Virus record (IMG/VR): IMGVR_UViG_3300033148_003042
Location: 1-20,191 of that record
Length of the DNA: 20,191 bases
Reading direction: 5' to 3' (one strand)
DNA from: a virus
Shown: in pieces, positions 19,688 to 20,191 of the stretch
Numbering within the stretch: position 1 is the first letter of the stretch
Layout: each line of letters starts with the position of its first letter
Notes under the pieces: generated by a model
Told to the model about the DNA's origin: nothing
The model's input: only the letters and a program-made list of their open reading frames with translations
Databases searched by the model: none
Made by a program: the position numbers and the translations under genes

Positions 19688-20022
19688 CACCTCTTGGTCT
19701 TATTCCATTCCTCTCTGCTAACCGAATTATTTATCCTCTTCACCTTCACATTCACCTTAGCCAGTTTTACATCACAGTCGTCAAAAGCTATGTCCACATC
19801 TCCATCACCCTTCACTCTCACCTCAAATGGCTCTAGCCCCAACTTCTCCCCCCATCTCTTAGCCCAGTCAATACCACTGCCAGACCATATAATCATGTCA
19901 TTGCCCATAGCTTGAAACCACTTGTATATAGCTATAACATCGTAATTGGGTGTTATCTCTCGTCTCTCAAGAGCTATGCCAGGAATTATTAGTGTGTCAT
20001 CTACGTCGAATGCTATTTTCAT
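19687..20022 (-). CDS. HAD-like phosphatase (111 aa)
   Basis: Reads MKIAFDVDDTLIIPG: D6 and D8 are the nucleophile and acid of the HAD fold. DMIIWSGSG (S47) is motif II, the Lys in RVKGDG (K71) may be motif III, and IAFDDCD (D81/D82) is motif IV. At 111 residues it is minimal, lacking a cap domain, like phage nucleotidases or the phosphatase half of polynucleotide kinases. Substrate unknown; DNA or RNA 3' ends or nucleotides are plausible. No ribosome site; a 13-codon frame upstream ends in its ATG as ATGA. Confidence 0.8.
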   Translation of the reverse strand: MKIAFDVDDTLIIPGIALERREITPNYDVIAIYKWFQAMGNDMIIWSGSGIDWAKRWGEKLGLEPFEVRVKGDGDVDIAFDDCDVKLAKVNVKVKRINNSVSREEWNKTKR

Positions 20023-20191
20023 ATAAAGAAGTCAATGAGATAGACAGTTTGGTGCATCATACGGTGACTAACTTCCGTTGTGCCTGAGCATTACAGCCCG
20101 TCGGGTTCTCAACCGTGGTGTTACAGCCGAGTCGTCAACTCATTCTGGATAGTCTTAAACCAACTATCGTGTGTCTACCTCATTCAATTCT
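20023..20191 (-). other. Non-coding segment with repeats at the window edge
   Basis: No gene is supported. TTGA-x6-GGCTGTAA and TTGA-x9-GGCTGTAA (transcribed strand, about 20121-20136 and 20091-20111) are two imperfect copies of one unit, and GATAGT/ACTATC (20148-20168) is a 6-bp stem. A 13-codon frame (MMHQTVYLIDFFI, 20019-20060) overlaps the HAD start and might be a leader peptide. Confidence 0.4.

Noticed and set aside
679-19915. Long open frames on the plus strand
   Set aside because: All lie opposite minus-strand genes with good motifs, have odd composition and no ribosome sites or promoters. I treat them as shadows.
20085-20131. tRNA-like segment
   Set aside because: GGTTCTCAACC looks like a T-arm, but no acceptor stem, D-arm or anticodon arm can be formed around it.

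Overview
The window is a compact, AT-rich stretch of a tailed double-stranded DNA phage or prophage. Every supported gene lies on the minus strand, so transcription runs from 20191 down to 1. The phage call rests on a block holding small terminase, large terminase (split in two), portal, an Ala/Pro-rich scaffold and a major capsid protein that resembles the SU10/DUF5309 type. Promoters look like bacterial sigma70 sites (TTGACA/TATAAT), and several genes carry GGAGGTG-type ribosome sites, so the host is a bacterium whose 16S rRNA has a normal CCUCC tail. The DUF5320-like protein and the AT-rich small-gene style are compatible with a poorly cultured host such as Patescibacteria, but nothing here proves that.

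Layout in transcription order. (A) 20022-18533: HAD-like phosphatase, HExxH protein, HNH endonuclease and an unknown gene. (B) 18523-16162: small unknown and Cys-rich genes, a YopX-family protein and tiny membrane proteins. Six of the starts in 17398-16254 carry the same 24-bp stop/Shine-Dalgarno/start repeat. (C) 16156-15405: a DUF5320-like gene with its own promoter, a perfect promoter driving a candidate ~97-nt noncoding RNA that ends in a strong terminator, then three tiny membrane proteins. (D) 15332-12509: metallophosphoesterase, small membrane proteins, a zinc ribbon, a second HExxH protein, an HTH protein and a zinc finger. (E) 12405-3193: the morphogenesis operon, led by a ribbon-helix-helix protein, then TerS, TerL ATPase, TerL nuclease, portal, scaffold, capsid and small virion-associated candidates. 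(F) 3132-1: an 835-residue double glycosyltransferase followed by small Cys-rich genes, the last cut by the window edge.

Three gene-start strategies coexist. Structural genes use ordinary ribosome sites or stop/start coupling, some behind strong intergenic hairpins. Group B uses the repeated stop/SD/start cassette. At least seven genes in groups A, D and E sit directly behind a TTGACA promoter whose -10 box ends 6 or 7 nt before the ATG, which predicts leaderless mRNAs. This architecture, the cassette, and the candidate RNA with a 12-nt super-Shine-Dalgarno and no start codon are the most unusual things here.
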